Positions 50,011 through 62,500 of a stretch of 64,000 bases of DNA are shown piece after piece. Each line of letters starts with the position of its first letter. Position 1 is the first letter of the stretch. Under the pieces are notes generated by a model. The model did no database searches and was not told the origin of the DNA. It saw nothing but the letters and a program-made list of their open reading frames with translations. This stretch comes from Sclerurus mexicanus (Eukaryota > Chordata > Aves > Passeriformes > Furnariidae), in the NCBI GenBank assembly GCA_013396755.1, contig VWZF01000445.1:2003993-2067992 (forward strand). Reading direction: 5' to 3'. The position numbers and the translations under genes are program-made.

Positions 50011-51014
50011 ATAAGGCTAGAGAGACTTGTAAACCTCCTAAGTGTGCCATCTTTCTTTTGTGAAGAACCGTTTGAAGTTTATATACATAATTGAGCCTCT
50101 GCTTTTTGTGTTTTGCCGCTGTGATAGTGTTGTGGAATAAATGCATTACGATTTAGAGGTTGTGGAAAAAGTATTTCTGGATCCACAGGCAGGAGATGAA
50201 GACTGTGTTAAATTATCTTGGTGGCAAATTAAAGACTAGTCTCCACATGAAGTCCACTAGCAAATGGGTGAGCCTGGCATTGAATTCACTGCAGTTCACA
50301 GGTCTAGGGAGGCCAGCAGATGCCTTCATAGGAGTGGCCTGAAGGTCGAAACATTCATGTCTGTTTTCTGGGATCCTTTCTTTTCAGGATATATTTTCTT
50401 TGTTAATTAGTAATTATATTTATGAATGGTTGTGTTCTCATTGTAAGTACTACTTTCAGGGAACTTTTTTGTTGTTGTGTTTGCCAGTTAAACAAAGATA
50501 TTTACAATAATTATATATTATACCGTCTAGTTTTACTACTTCCATAATACTTTAATATGCTGTCTGCCTAGAATGATGTTTTTCAGGCATGGGTTTTATG
50601 AAGTTTCTGCCTTAAAATCAGTAGCTTCACAAAAGGAAAATTATTTGATTTTAATCTCCAAAAAGTTTTTTGTAAGAAATCACATTCAGTATTAGAATCT
50701 TAGCTTATTTTCTTCTGTTTCTGTTACTTCATGTGTTTTATAACATCAGAGAGTGGATTAATATCAATATGAAGTAAAAACACTTTTTTTTTATTTGCTC
50801 TTATGAAATGCATATTACCATAGTAACTGAGGGAGCCTATTAGCTTAGTATATTTCTTTAAATGTTTCTAAAACATAACTATTCTCCATATATTACACCA
50901 GAACATTTAATTCTTTTAATTTTTTTGAGGAGCCACAGACTTCTTGAGTGCCCACACCCATATAGTGTCTGTGTATGGGATCATTAATTCCATTTTTTAC
51001 AGAAACCAAAACTC

Positions 51015-51052
51015 AAAAAAAAAAAAAAGAAAAAAGAGAGGGGAAAGAAAAA
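51015..51052. repeat. Poly-A / purine tract
   Basis: Fourteen A from 51015, then GAAAAAAGAGAGGGGAAAGAA. All-purine low complexity. No upstream coding remnant suggests a processed copy. Confidence 0.85.
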
Positions 51053-51807
51053 TATGTGAAGTATCATCTTAAACTTTCATAAACTTTTTTCCTAAGGATA
51101 TATAATCTGACTTGAATTTTCATCAAAGGAAATTTTAAAAAAAGGAAGATCTATTATTATATATATGCAGATACTGCTTATGTGTCTGATAGAGTTCGGT
51201 AAACAACTGGAGTATTTTTCTTCCTGAAAATGTAGACTAAATAATCTGAATTGTTGCTAGTGCTTGCTTTTAATTTTCTCGCCCAACTTTCCCATCCTGT
51301 GGCCTCTCTCATTTGTCTCTGTTGCTGTCTTCTCAAGTTTTGACAAGTTAGCAACACCTGAGTTGTGCTAAAGCTAATTTAAAAGCAAAAAAGCCCTCCA
51401 AAACACTGTAATGTGAGTGTAAGTATTGTCACATGTTATTAAAGACAAGAGGTAACTAATCAGAGAAGTCGTGGTAAATTATTCTGGTTAATAAATATCT
51501 GTATGGTAAAGGATTGTAGGTGTCTTGATTCTGCTGCAGATTACTCTTTCTAAAGATAATGGCATTAGTTGAGCCATGCACCAGCATCTACGAATGGTAC
51601 AGCGGTCTTTCCCTGCAGTACTTAGGCATCTTTATTGGACCGAGGTGGACTTTGCTCTTACATTTTTCTCTTCATGCGGCATAAGAGAGGTTCTACCAAA
51701 ACCTTCTCCATGTTCCTCTGCTTTACATCGGTAGACAGAATCATGGAACCAGACTAAAGGTGATAATGCTGATAATTTGGGATGGTACAGGAGGGGCAAA
51801 AGCATTT

Positions 51808-52023
51808 TGCTGGCTCATGTTCAGTCGGGTGTCCACCAGTTGTGTGGCATGAGCAAACTCACCGAGGGTACATGGTGCCCCATCACACAGATCTCAGTGA
51901 AAGTCTTGAATGGAACTGGACCCCTTGGCCACACTGCTGCATATTGGCCTCCAGCTGGATTCTGTTCCAGTGGTCACCACCCTGTGGGCTCGAAAGCTGA
52001 GCCAGTTTTCAAGCCACCCAAGG
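51808..52023 (-). mobile_element. CR1 LINE reverse-transcriptase fragment, antisense, internally deleted
   Basis: The + strand is antisense CR1 ORF2. TGCTGGCTCATGTTCAGTCG (51808-51827) is the complement of the CR1 stretch encoding SRLNMSQQ. GCAAACTCACCGAGGGTACA (about 51854-51873) complements the CTLSKFA stretch. AACTGGACCCCTTGGCCACA complements the region of the GVPQGS-LGP motif, and GAGCCAGTTTTCAAGCCACC (about 51999-52018) complements WVKNWLD. About 300 nt normally separating SKFADDTK from SRLNMSQQ, including the catalytic FADD box, is missing. Inactive fossil. Confidence 0.8.
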
Positions 52024-52499
52024 TTTTCTAAGCACTGACTCAGATGACTCCTTTCTCAATATTTAAGTACCCAGTATTGCCTGCAGCTTTTCTCCCATGA
52101 ATGTGCTTGCAGGTTTTTCTCAGGTCACCTCAGTCTCCTTTTGTGAGGGTAGGAGACTGCTCTTCAAGATCCCTTCCTATTCTATTTTCAAGGCCATCAA
52201 AAATTGTTTATGGCTCTCCAGCATACCAGTTCTTTTTCCTTTCTAAGTCTTGCCATCAGGACTTTGTGTGTTCCAGTATCATTCTCACCAATGCATTTGA
52301 AGAAATTCACCTTACTGCTTTTACACAATTCTTCAGTATTCAGCCTCCACATCTTGATAGGTCTGCCTTTCAAGCTGATGTTGAATAACTTGTCTACCAT
52401 GACTCCTTTTCAGCTGATAAGTTCTGGCATACAGTATCCCCATTCTGTAGGTGTGAACTGTGACCTTTGTTCCCAATGTGTCACTTTTGGGTTTTGCTG

Positions 52500-53090
52500 C
52501 ACTAACATGTATTTTGTTTCAAACGAGCGCAGTTTACCAAACCAGTTTCCTTGTGCTTATCGTTATTTGCTGTTCTGCTTTTGTCATCATTTTGTAAATT
52601 TATCTGAATTGGTTTCTCTCTTCTCCTAAGCACTGATGTAAATGTTGAAGAGTGTGAGGGTAACCTTTTCATTATGATACACCACCAGAAACCGTCTGCA
52701 TTCCATATTGACAAGTGCTTCCTTGACTGTCATCGCTTTGTGTCCCATGGACAGCTAATTTTTTTGAGATGCTTCAGCTTTGCACCTCTCAATCCATTTC
52801 ACATATGCTTCATTAACACTATGCAATGCTAATTCTATTGCAGTGTCCTTTGAAAGTAAATCAAATACCATTCAAGAAATTATTTGTAGTACATCTGCCT
52901 TTCTCAACCAGACTTAATCTGATGAAAAAAATGAGCTATCATGGCTGGTTGAGGCTGTTCTGTGTAAAACCGAATTGACTGATGTTAATTCCATTCCTGT
53001 TCTTAAATTCTTGATCACTTAAAGTCTCTATCAGTATTTCTGTTGTTTTTCCTCAGGTTAATATCAGACTGATACATGCAAATAGTTACA
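52500..53090 (-). mobile_element. Second, older CR1/L3-like reverse-transcriptase relic, antisense
   Basis: Minus-strand translation of 52714-52502 includes NCARLKQNTC, spaced like CR1 NC-x-R-x5-C, preceded by residues in the place of the LFNI-IND motif. The + strand carries AAATGTTGAAGAGTGTGAGG (52640-52659) and CACCAGAAACCGTCTGCATT (about 52682-52701), which follow the antisense order of CR1/L3 elements, and later blocks near 52900-53070 follow in the same order. It covers the same protein region as the adjacent younger copy, so it is a separate insertion. Much decayed. Confidence 0.5.
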
Positions 53091-56000
53091 TGGTTCTGAT
53101 TCACTTTATAACTTTTTCAAGGAAAATTAACATTTTGGTAGGTATGTGGGTCTCAGTCTTTTGAGGTAGCCTCAACGGTTGGGAAATTCAGGAAGTAATG
53201 GATCTTCTTGGCTCTAATAGGACTGTTGTATGAATGTGTTGAATTCTGAAGGCCTATTAAGTATTTTCTTTCCAACAAACCAAAACATAGATCTTCATCC
53301 TTATTTGTTACTACACTGTTACTATAGTTTTCCAAAATACAGAGAAAATTACACTTTTGGGGTTTTTTTGTGCTGCAAACTATTTTGTTGTTTTCATCAT
53401 GTTATTGATTTGTTTCTATATTCTCAGTTAATATCTGTCTTAATTTTTCTTATTAGTCTTTTGTTTGGGTAAACTTTTGGTTTACGTCAGCAGCTGTCTG
53501 CTTCCACTCTCCATTTTTCATACTCATGTTTTACATATTTTGCCAAGTTAAAACTTGCTTGTTATTTTCCTTACCTTGAGAGAGGACTTTTCAAGTTGTT
53601 TGGAACTGGTTTTTTACCCATATGAAATATAGCAAGGTCATAATACTGATTTCTAAGTAGGCACAGTCTTCTCCTCCAGTCATTTAATTTTTCTTTACCT
53701 GTCATAATGAAGTTAGGAATTAGTATAATTTTTCAAATTAAGTATTCTCTCTAGATTGTAGAAAATACTACTTCTGGAGACTTGGGGATACATATATGTC
53801 TACGGCAAACTCAAAGAAGTGACACAATAGCACCAAATTTTTTTCTGGCAGATGGAACATGTCAAGAAACTTGTTTTGTGCTCTCAAGAGGCTGCAGTTG
53901 GGAAGTTTTCTTGTGCCATACTAATTTCAGTATTGAGCTGTTGGCTTGAGAGGCTTTGCAGGTCTCAGTAGCAGCCAACCTTTTGAAAAACAGAATCACA
54001 GTGTATTTGAAGGATCATAATTTACCTGCTGTTTTTATGCAGTTTGTTCTTCCTGAATGCGATTTACTAAATAAATTTTGGAGTGTTATGTTAAAAAAAT
54101 AAATCTCTGCAACAAAAATGTCCTGCTTATTTTGCTTGCTGTGTCTGTCACCAGTGTAGAAGCAACAGAGAACAGTCTCTTGCTCATTCTCATATTTTTT
54201 AGTTCAATGAGTTTATGACAGGCCTTTATTTCTGTTGAGTTGGCTTTTTTCTTTTTTAGTGCTTACACAGGAGAATCAATTTCTTAAGGTCCATCTGGTT
54301 ACTTTAGTTGGTGTCCAGAATAGTGTAGTTTGAAGAGATTTTCAACAAAGCCAACATACAACCCCCCACACACTTTCTATTGTTCTCTCTGAACCTTTGT
54401 TCTTCTATTTTTTTCTTACTAGCCTCAAAGTAGTTTTTATGAAATTTACTGTGTATTACATTGATGTAAGTTTTGAAAAATTAGGGTCTAAGGTTTTGAA
54501 GCATTATGACATTTTAGGTGTTTGCCTTGCATTTTGTATGCTGAATCTGTCTGAAGTTGAGTTTTGGCTGAAATTTCAACCTAAAATGGATTAACATATT
54601 TTCAAGATTAAATAAAGCATGTTGTTTCTATCTTAAACTGATCCACAACAGCAGTTCTGAGATATTGTTGTTCCTTTCTGGCTTCACTTCGGTGCTTCAG
54701 ATCTAACAGATTGGCCTAGATTCTTGAGTTCTTCATGGCAAGTAGCAGATATGTGCATTTATAAGCCTTTGAAATTCTTAATTATTAATAGAAAGGACTA
54801 CAAACTCCCTCAAAATTCCATCTCTCTCTGACCTTTCTTTTTATGATCTCTGGTCTGCATTTGGACCGGATGGTGTGCCATGTATGGAGATTGTTCCTCA
54901 AAAGATGTTCATTATTAACATGGAGATTGATATGACAATCAGTGTCTCCTGCAGAAGTGAAGAACTATGCAGTCTGACAGTGGGAAAGGCAAATTAAGTC
55001 AAAGCCAGCAGGGAGGCAGAACAAAAGCTCTCAAAAAAAAAAATAGGCAGGTCTAAGGGCAAGTTCGAGGGCAACCTCAGGAGATTGTAGGAAAGAGTTC
55101 TGTTGGTGGATGTTGTGAAAGTAGTTACAGAAATGGAGGGGAAGGTAAGGAGGAAGCCTGACCATCATCTCATAACACTTAGCAAAAAGGTTTTTGAGAT
55201 TTTTCGAGTGTCTTACTCGATGCTTAGTTTAATTAACAGTCGCAGAGAGAAAATAGTGTCATTCAAGGTGAAGTAAAGTAGTGCAGTATATGCTTATTAA
55301 CTCAGAATAAAGTATGCTACTGATCTGTTTTAATTATTCCAGATAAAAGTTCTAAAAAACTATAAGTTGCAGTTGAAATGTAGACATCCTGTTATATGAA
55401 CCTGCCTAGTGAGGTCCACCAAGCAGCTAAATTTATTTACAGTTGTGGTCATCTGAGGAAGAATGAACGGGAAAGGGAAGAATCTGATGTAATGGAAATT
55501 AGTTTAATTGAAGTCCACAGGTACAAAAGTGATTTATAATCACTTTCTTATTGTATGATATTGCAGTAAAGGCAGTGTTGAAGTTGTTCAGGTGACCTTG
55601 GCATACCTGAAATGTAGCTGCTATGGCTTTGAAGTCTTTAACATTTGGTTATGAGGAAGAGTATTTCATCCTTTCTTCCTCATTTCTATTGCTTGTCTTT
55701 TGTCAGCCTAAGAAAATCTATCTAGATTTGATGACTTTACAAACCTTAAAGAAAAGTGTATAGTGTGGAGCAGCATTTAGGCACAATTAATAATTAAAAG
55801 GTAAAAACCAACACAAAACCAAAAAACCAACCCAAAAATGATGGCAAGAATTGAATATAGATGAGAAAAAGAGACTAGAACATGGTCCTTGAGACTGGAG
55901 CTGGACCTCAGTGGATGTAGATGATACTAAAAGCAAAGAAGCTGAATTGAGTGGAATTGGTTAAATTAGAATATTCAAATATGGTATCTGCTGGATAAGC

Positions 56001-57229
56001 ACCTGACTGGGCTGGTAGGCCTGAAATAGCATGAGGAGGCAATCATGGGTGAAGATTGCCTGTGAAAATTTGAACATGAGAACCAAGCAATTGTATCTGA
56101 GTGTGGTTGATTTAACAGAAAAAAGGAAAAGTATGAGAAAATTCCTAAGTATTTGCCTGCCTCTGCTATTGGCAAATACTGGGCAGAGTATGTAGCTGGC
56201 AGAAAGTGTAGAAAGTAATTGTTATGGGCTGCTCTGTTTCTTTTAAGAAGCAATATCTGTGTATTCCTTCAAACCCTATTTTGAACAGTGGATTTTTTTT
56301 TATATTTTAATTTTAAAATAAAAAAGAGATCCTGATACTGCAGAGTTGGACATTTGAAAGTTGAAGAAATCCTAGAATGAATAGTGCTTACTTAAATTTA
56401 ATGCAGGTCATTTATGTATCATGTTAGCCCATTCCCTTTCTTCCATACGTTGCAGCCTACAGGTTGGACAGCACTCGTTGGATGAGCAGCCAGTCTGTGT
56501 TTGTTTCTCTCCATTGCATGGTGGATGCTCTTTTCCTTATCGAGTGCACTCTCTGAAACTTTGATAGAATTATTTATTTCCTCATGGAGTTTTCTGGGGC
56601 ACACTTCACTGTGGGATCAAGTGGCTCTTATAAAGAACATCTTTACAAGAGCTGTATTAAGCAAGGGGACAATTATTATTTTTATTTCTCAAAGAAATGA
56701 GGCATTGGGGAATGAACAGCAAACGTGTCTGTGAGTTTGGGTGCCCAGTCTGTGAATCAGAGGATGTTTTTTTCAGCGTGCAGTACTGAGTACTTGCCTG
56801 AAGCAGAGTTTTCAGGTTACAGTTGGGTGTACTGAAACTTGAGCAGCATAGACCTTCAAACTGCACTGAGAACAGACTGAGTCTTGAGGTGATCATTCTT
56901 GTGAGTCCTTTCAGAACACTGGAAGTGACTTGTCCAGCCGCGTGGAGAATCTGTGTAGAGGCAGTAGTGCATTTCATCTCCCTGGCACTGCATTCACTTG
57001 ACTTTCAGCACTTTTTTGTTTTCATTTCTTTCATTTTACTACATACTCTCCAGTGTTCCCAGTACATAGCGTTGTTCGCTTTACAAGCCATTGTAAAGGC
57101 AATCCAGTCCTTTAATGAGAATGAAAATGTAGATGTGGTCCTTTAACTGTAAATTGGCACGTGATTTGTACGTACAGGGATCTGAAATGAGGATTACACT
57201 GGCTTCTGATTGCATACTTCTTCAGCTTA

Positions 57230-57480
57230 ATGTATTTTCATCTACTCTGGATGTGAACATTCATTGCTAACGGGTACCATTGCATTTCACAAGAAACATA
57301 TGCATACATCTGATGACAGGATTTGGCCTGTATAGAGACATAACTTGTTTTTATTAATGATATCATGAAAATTAAGCTCTCAACCATTCAATCAGCTCAC
57401 TATGGCATAATAAATGTTTCAGCACAGAGCCTGTAATACATAGCAGATTCATTGTGAAGTCGATCAGTAACATGTATTGG
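57230..57480. promoter_or_regulatory. Candidate conserved non-coding element
   Basis: Repeat-free segment with ATATGCAT (57298-57305), TTTTTATTAATGATATCATG near 57349-57368, GAAAATTAAGC, and CCATTCAATCAGC near 57384. Dense POU and homeodomain-type cores with balanced composition otherwise. It looks like enhancer text, but I have no conservation data. Confidence 0.3.
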
Positions 57481-57699
57481 ACTGTTTTCAGATATTTTTT
57501 TCTCTACAAGTTCCTTACAGTTGTAAAGAAAATAAGTTTAAAATTATTAGTTTATTATGTATTATAATACTATTCATAGGCAAATGTTTTAATAACGTAG
57601 GTATTCTATTAGAAACCACCCAATCTGATAATTTTAAGAGATTTTTTTTTTTCTTTTTAAGCAGCTGCTTCCTCTCTGATTTGGAATTTAATCATGACT

Positions 57700-58030
57700 T
57701 GACTTAAGCTTTCATGTCTTATTTATGCTGCCAGGAGAGAACTTGAGTACTAGTTTTCTTAATTATTTGCTGTACAACAGCTGCTAATATTAAAAAGAAG
57801 AAAAAAAGCCCACAAAAAATGCAGTCTCATCTTTAGGTCTGCTACGAACATAAAAAGCAAAGGCAGAGGAGATGACTGTAGCTACCCCGACTGCTTGGCA
57901 CCATCTTCCTCCTCTCTCACTTTCAGTTTTCAGTGTAATGAAGAGCAGGAGAACAATATTCTGTAATTAAGGATTCCATTAAGTTGAAGAAAAGAGCAAA
58001 TGCAGTTGTTTGTTCTCCTAGCTGAAAAAA
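57700..58030. promoter_or_regulatory. Candidate conserved non-coding element
   Basis: Repeat-free stretch with TTAATTATTTGC near 57759-57770, ACAGCTGCTAATATT (an E-box CAGCTG and a TAAT core) near 57777-57791, ACAATATTCTGTAATTAAGG near 57953-57972 and TCCATTAAG. Motif density and lack of repeats suggest an enhancer. Inferred only. Confidence 0.3.
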
Positions 58031-58219
58031 TTTGTCTGGGGTGGGGGTTAGTGGTAGTAGTGTAGAAAGAGAGAGAGGTGGGAGGAGAGACTAAGTCAGG
58101 GCTGTTTGTTGAATATACTGTTAAGGACTGTTACCATCCTAATTAATCAAGTTAGAAATTACAGCTGTAGTCGGTTTCCCCCCAATTCTTGTTATCAATT
58201 TTCTTCTCTTTTGAGACAA

Positions 58220-58440
58220 AGCAAATATAAATTTTGTGTTCATTTGTCATTCGTTCTTTGACTTCAGCATCTCTGAAAATAACAATGTAGCACAAAAGAC
58301 CAGTATTTACCTAGTTGTAATGTGGGTTGCCATGGTGTTTTGCAAATTATTGCAATTATGTTCACCATGCGAGTCGCCCTTGGTAACTGGCGAAAAAACT
58401 GATAATCCTGTTTTGAACAAAAGGTCAAATTGCTGAATAG
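58220..58440. promoter_or_regulatory. Candidate conserved element with RFX X-box-like site
   Basis: GTTGCCATGG (58326-58335) matches the left part of the RFX X-box (GTTGCCATGGCAAC), and TTGGTAAC (58380-58387) supplies a second half-site. Between them lies TTGCAAATTATTGCAATTAT (58340-58359), in which the TTGCAA palindrome occurs twice and a TAAT core is present. CATGGTG (58332-58338) and CACCATG (58363-58369) form an inverted repeat. The arrangement looks constrained and non-random. Its function is unproven. Confidence 0.4.
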
Positions 58441-59264
58441 AAAGTCTTGATTAACTAAAAGATGTACAAAGTGGAATTATTTCCTACCATTCAGAAATAG
58501 TTCTTGATCGGGTTTGGGGGAGGGGGTGAGTAAGTACATCTGATTACTGAAGTACAAAGCATTGAAAGGATGTTGTCTTGAGCCTTTCATGTAGTCTTAA
58601 TGGTGGCTTTTTTGTCAAATTTACCCATTTGCCGCATTGAAAGAGGCAGCTGCATTTAAGCTTGAGAGATGGTGCTTTTTCAAGAGTTCAGTGCATGGAA
58701 AGTTCTCAGCAGTGTCTGCAGTTTACTATTAGACCTTCGGCTATTAAAACTGATGTGCTGCATTTGAGCCCATAGCTCTTGGTGCTTGTAAAACCCTCTG
58801 ACTGATGATCTAATAAAGTGCTCTTACCGGACAATCTCTGATCAGATACTTTAGGGGGAAAAAAATAACCACAGCTCTGAAAAGGATGGGGGTAGAAACA
58901 CATGGCTGTACTGAAAAGTTTGCTTTTGTGATCTGCAGTGGAAATATTACTAAATAAGGCTGGTTTTTAAATTTGAGTATTTTAAAGGCCCACTGTATTA
59001 TTCCAGAATTCATTTTTATTTACATTTACAGAAGCAAAAATCAGTCTGAAAAGATTAAATGTTCTTCATAATCACCAGTCCTCAAACATTACATACAAAT
59101 ATGTAGAGGGAAGGGTCTCCTGCACTTTAGTGCTGTGAATTTCCTTTTGTCTTTCCTTTTTTATTCTTGGGGGTGGCAGGGGGAGCAAGGGAAGAGGTGA
59201 AGAGGATTAAGGGTTTTTCTATTTTAATTATTTCTACTTTTTGTTTTTAAATAGCTACCTGGAA

Positions 59265-59570
59265 ATTAATTCTTAAAACTTTGGAGAGCCTGTGTGAGAG
59301 CAGCTTGAAAGCAAAGTAAACCTGAACAAGTTTGTGGGTTTACATTCTGCATCACCTAGCAACCCCCTGGCTCAGCCAGTTCTCTCCTCTGCCCCCAGTC
59401 CTGTTTACAGACCATTCAGGCTGCTCTTCGAAACCATGAAAGATATTCAGTTTCATTAGTGCCATTCTCAAGGAGAAAATAATTAAACTTAAATGAACAA
59501 ACACTGTTTAGTGATGCTTTAAACTTCTCTAGTTTAAGGTGACCAGACCATTGAGACCACTTTCTTTGCC
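59265..59570. promoter_or_regulatory. Candidate conserved non-coding element (RFX half-site, FOX)
   Basis: Contains CCTAGCAAC (59355-59363), an RFX half-site, TGTTTAC (59402-59408) for forkhead factors, AAATAATTAAACTTAAATG near 59477-59495, and GACCAGACCATTGAGACCAC. GC content is higher than the flanks and no repeat is recognised. Enhancer-like, inferred. Confidence 0.35.
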
Positions 59571-62500
59571 ATTACCTTTCACTCTGTTGAGCTCCTCTAA
59601 ACTCACGTACCTATGTATGTGCATTATTGTTTTTAAATGTTTCAGAACTGTATAAACTCCTTCAGTATTTAGAGATGTTTATAACCATATTGAAAATATG
59701 TTTCGCACAAACAGTCTTTTGTCTCCTTACCAACCTGAAATGTATACTGGAGTTGACAAAGTGTACTGCCATGTATGTGAGCAAAACCTCTGTGTTCTAT
59801 ATTACGTCTAATATCTTGCAGGAACTTCAACATGCAAGTCTCAGACAGGAAAAATTCAAGGACTGTACAAATATTTGAGGGGAGAAGGAAGAAAACAGAT
59901 TTGTGGAAGAAGTAGAGGGAGTAGATATCTTTAGCTTTCTAACCAAAGTAGAGGCATGGTTTGTAAGAAATCTTTGAGTTCTTACTGTTTGTATGTTGCT
60001 AGATTCTTTAACAAGCAGTACATGGACGGGCTGTATGAGCTTTTTGTGCTTTGTTGACAGTTGACAGACAAAGCAAAATTTTTTCTGAAGCAAGGTACTG
60101 TACTTAGTTATGACCTGTTGTACCCTTAGAGTATGGCTTGCTTTGAGTTGTATGAATAGGGAGAGTATTTTGGCAAAATGGGCTTAAATATCCTTCTAGA
60201 GGTTTTAGCTCTCAGTACAGAAGTAAATAAGACATCCTTCACCACTCCATTTCTCGTTGTAGTTTTCCACATGTAGTCATTTTGAGTATGTGTTCTCTCA
60301 GTTGTTTGCTCAAAATTCAGTTTAACTGTTTTTAGATTGTCTTAAGTGAAATAAAATTGTTGGTAATAGCTGGTTCTCTTCGTGAGCAGAATGTTAGCCT
60401 CTGAACACTTATGCTCTACTTTTTAATCTTTTGGGGCATGTGTTTTGGTGCCTAGAACATTATTTTGCTGGTGATAAGAAGAACAAGGTATTGGATTTGA
60501 TGTGAAGTAAAGCAGAACATACTTGCTAATTTAGTTTGTAATGTACAACTGTTAAGGTTGGAATTTGCCCACTTGTGGTGCTATTACTTGTGTTTAAATG
60601 AGGGCCACTGTTTGCATCAAATCTATCATAAGGGTTTGGAGTGCTCTATTATCCTTTCAGCAGGTTGATGGCAGAGCCTGGTCTTTGCACAAATGAGATC
60701 AATAAGTTTCAAATAACTTTTATGAAATGACATGTGACTGTACATTTAAAGGTGTTTTTTAAAAAAATCAATTTCTAATAACATGTAAAACTCTTACATT
60801 GACCTACAAGATGTTTTTCACTTCTGTCTTGTTTGATAATTTTGTTTAAAACATTTTTTGCGTTAGCTTGAGCATTTGAGTTCTTGAGGGGAACAGGATA
60901 CAGGTGCATTTCTCACTACTTATCTCCAGCTTTGGTCACATAACACCTCCAAGACTTTTAATGGTAAAACTGGTAGGACAGATAGTGCAGAGAGTAATAT
61001 TTTCTAGAAGTTAATGAAGTTTTCATTTGGTCTTGGATGGTTTCCTCAAATTTTCTTTCCAGTTCTGGATTAGAATGTGATTCAAGTTCTATTATTTTGG
61101 AGTATTCAGAATTATAAAATACCATTCTTGAAACTTTATATCATTTTCAGTAGCCTATAAACAGACATATGATATTCTGTGGCTGACTTTGTATCACAGT
61201 AGTGATGTGTTGCTGATAGGACTGTGAGGGTGTGCAAGTACTGAAACGATTCCTAAAAACTATGCTATGAGAGAGAATTTTGTTGTGGGCTAAGTCCTCT
61301 CATGTTTATATCCATTTGCCATAATATCCAATATAAATTTTAGGTGTTTTAGACCACTCTTAGTTGTCAATTTCATTTAATGGCCACCTGGAATCTACAG
61401 CAGTGCTTTTAGTGTCATAGTATCATCAGCTGTTACAAGATAGAAGGACGTTTTGTGTTCTGAGAAACTCAGGTTGTGTTTGTGTCCTTGTTCATGCTTT
61501 CTCTAAGTTAGCAAGTCAGTGTAGTTGCATTGCCTTCAGTTGCAGTTTGGTTGCTTTGGACCTTCACAATTTGATCCTTTGAAGGTGGGTTTCCGTTTAT
61601 CTCCGGGTGCCTTTGAGTCACTTTGGACTCATGGTTTTCCAGTGGGGGGAACTTTGACAACAGATAGGAGTGTTTCTGAGGACAGGAGGTTTCAGTGTTT
61701 TAGAGAGAATATCATTCTCTTTTGTCACCAGTGGGTGGTCAAATAAGTATTTGCCTTCCACTAGAAAGTCACTAGGCAAGATGCTTCAATTTGATAACAT
61801 CATTTAATGTGCTTCCTGGGATAATAATACTGTATATATAACCAACGATCTCCAGTATCCATATTGCTTTTGAGTAATTCACTTTCAAAAGCATATCCTT
61901 GTTTCATCTTTCATTTAAGAGACATTGTTGTATTTTTCCTAAAAAGAGCCTGTCTAGCTGTTCATCAGACTGGATAATGCTGAATTCAAGAGGAGCAGAG
62001 GGAACCATCCAGGAAAGGAATTTCCTTTCTGTTTAAGAGTTGTGTTATCCACTCCATCCCACAGCTGAATTCCGATCAGTTATAGAGGCCAAAACTCGAG
62101 AAGCTCTAAAAATAAGGAAATGCTTAGGAAAAAAATTGAAATCATATCTTCAACTTCCATTGAAATGAGGCAGCATGAAATGGAGTGTGAAATGCCATGG
62201 TTAGTGTTTACATTTTCCTTAAATTGGATGATCAGGTGGCATCAGACTCTAAAAATGCTCATACTGGGAAATGTAACCTCTTTTCTTCTGGATGAGGACC
62301 TAGATACAATATTTATTGTATAGGAAAAGAAAAATTAGTGCTAAGTCAGTGGCCAAGAGTGAGCTGATAAAACAGGTCCTTTTCATGTGATCCAAAGAGT
62401 CATATAGCACACTTGGATCTATCAGGTCTTCACCATTCTAAGCATATGCTGCAATGTCTTTGAACTACAAGCTTGGAAGCAGGTTTAGCTTGGTATCTAT

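Noticed and set aside
62040..62110. Acceptor-like CCCACAG followed by an open stretch encoding AEFRSVIEAKTREALK
   Set aside because: Does not match the residues expected next in POLA1 (Gly-Trp-Leu-Ile-Cys), is in no clear frame with a donor and has no known homolog that I recognise.
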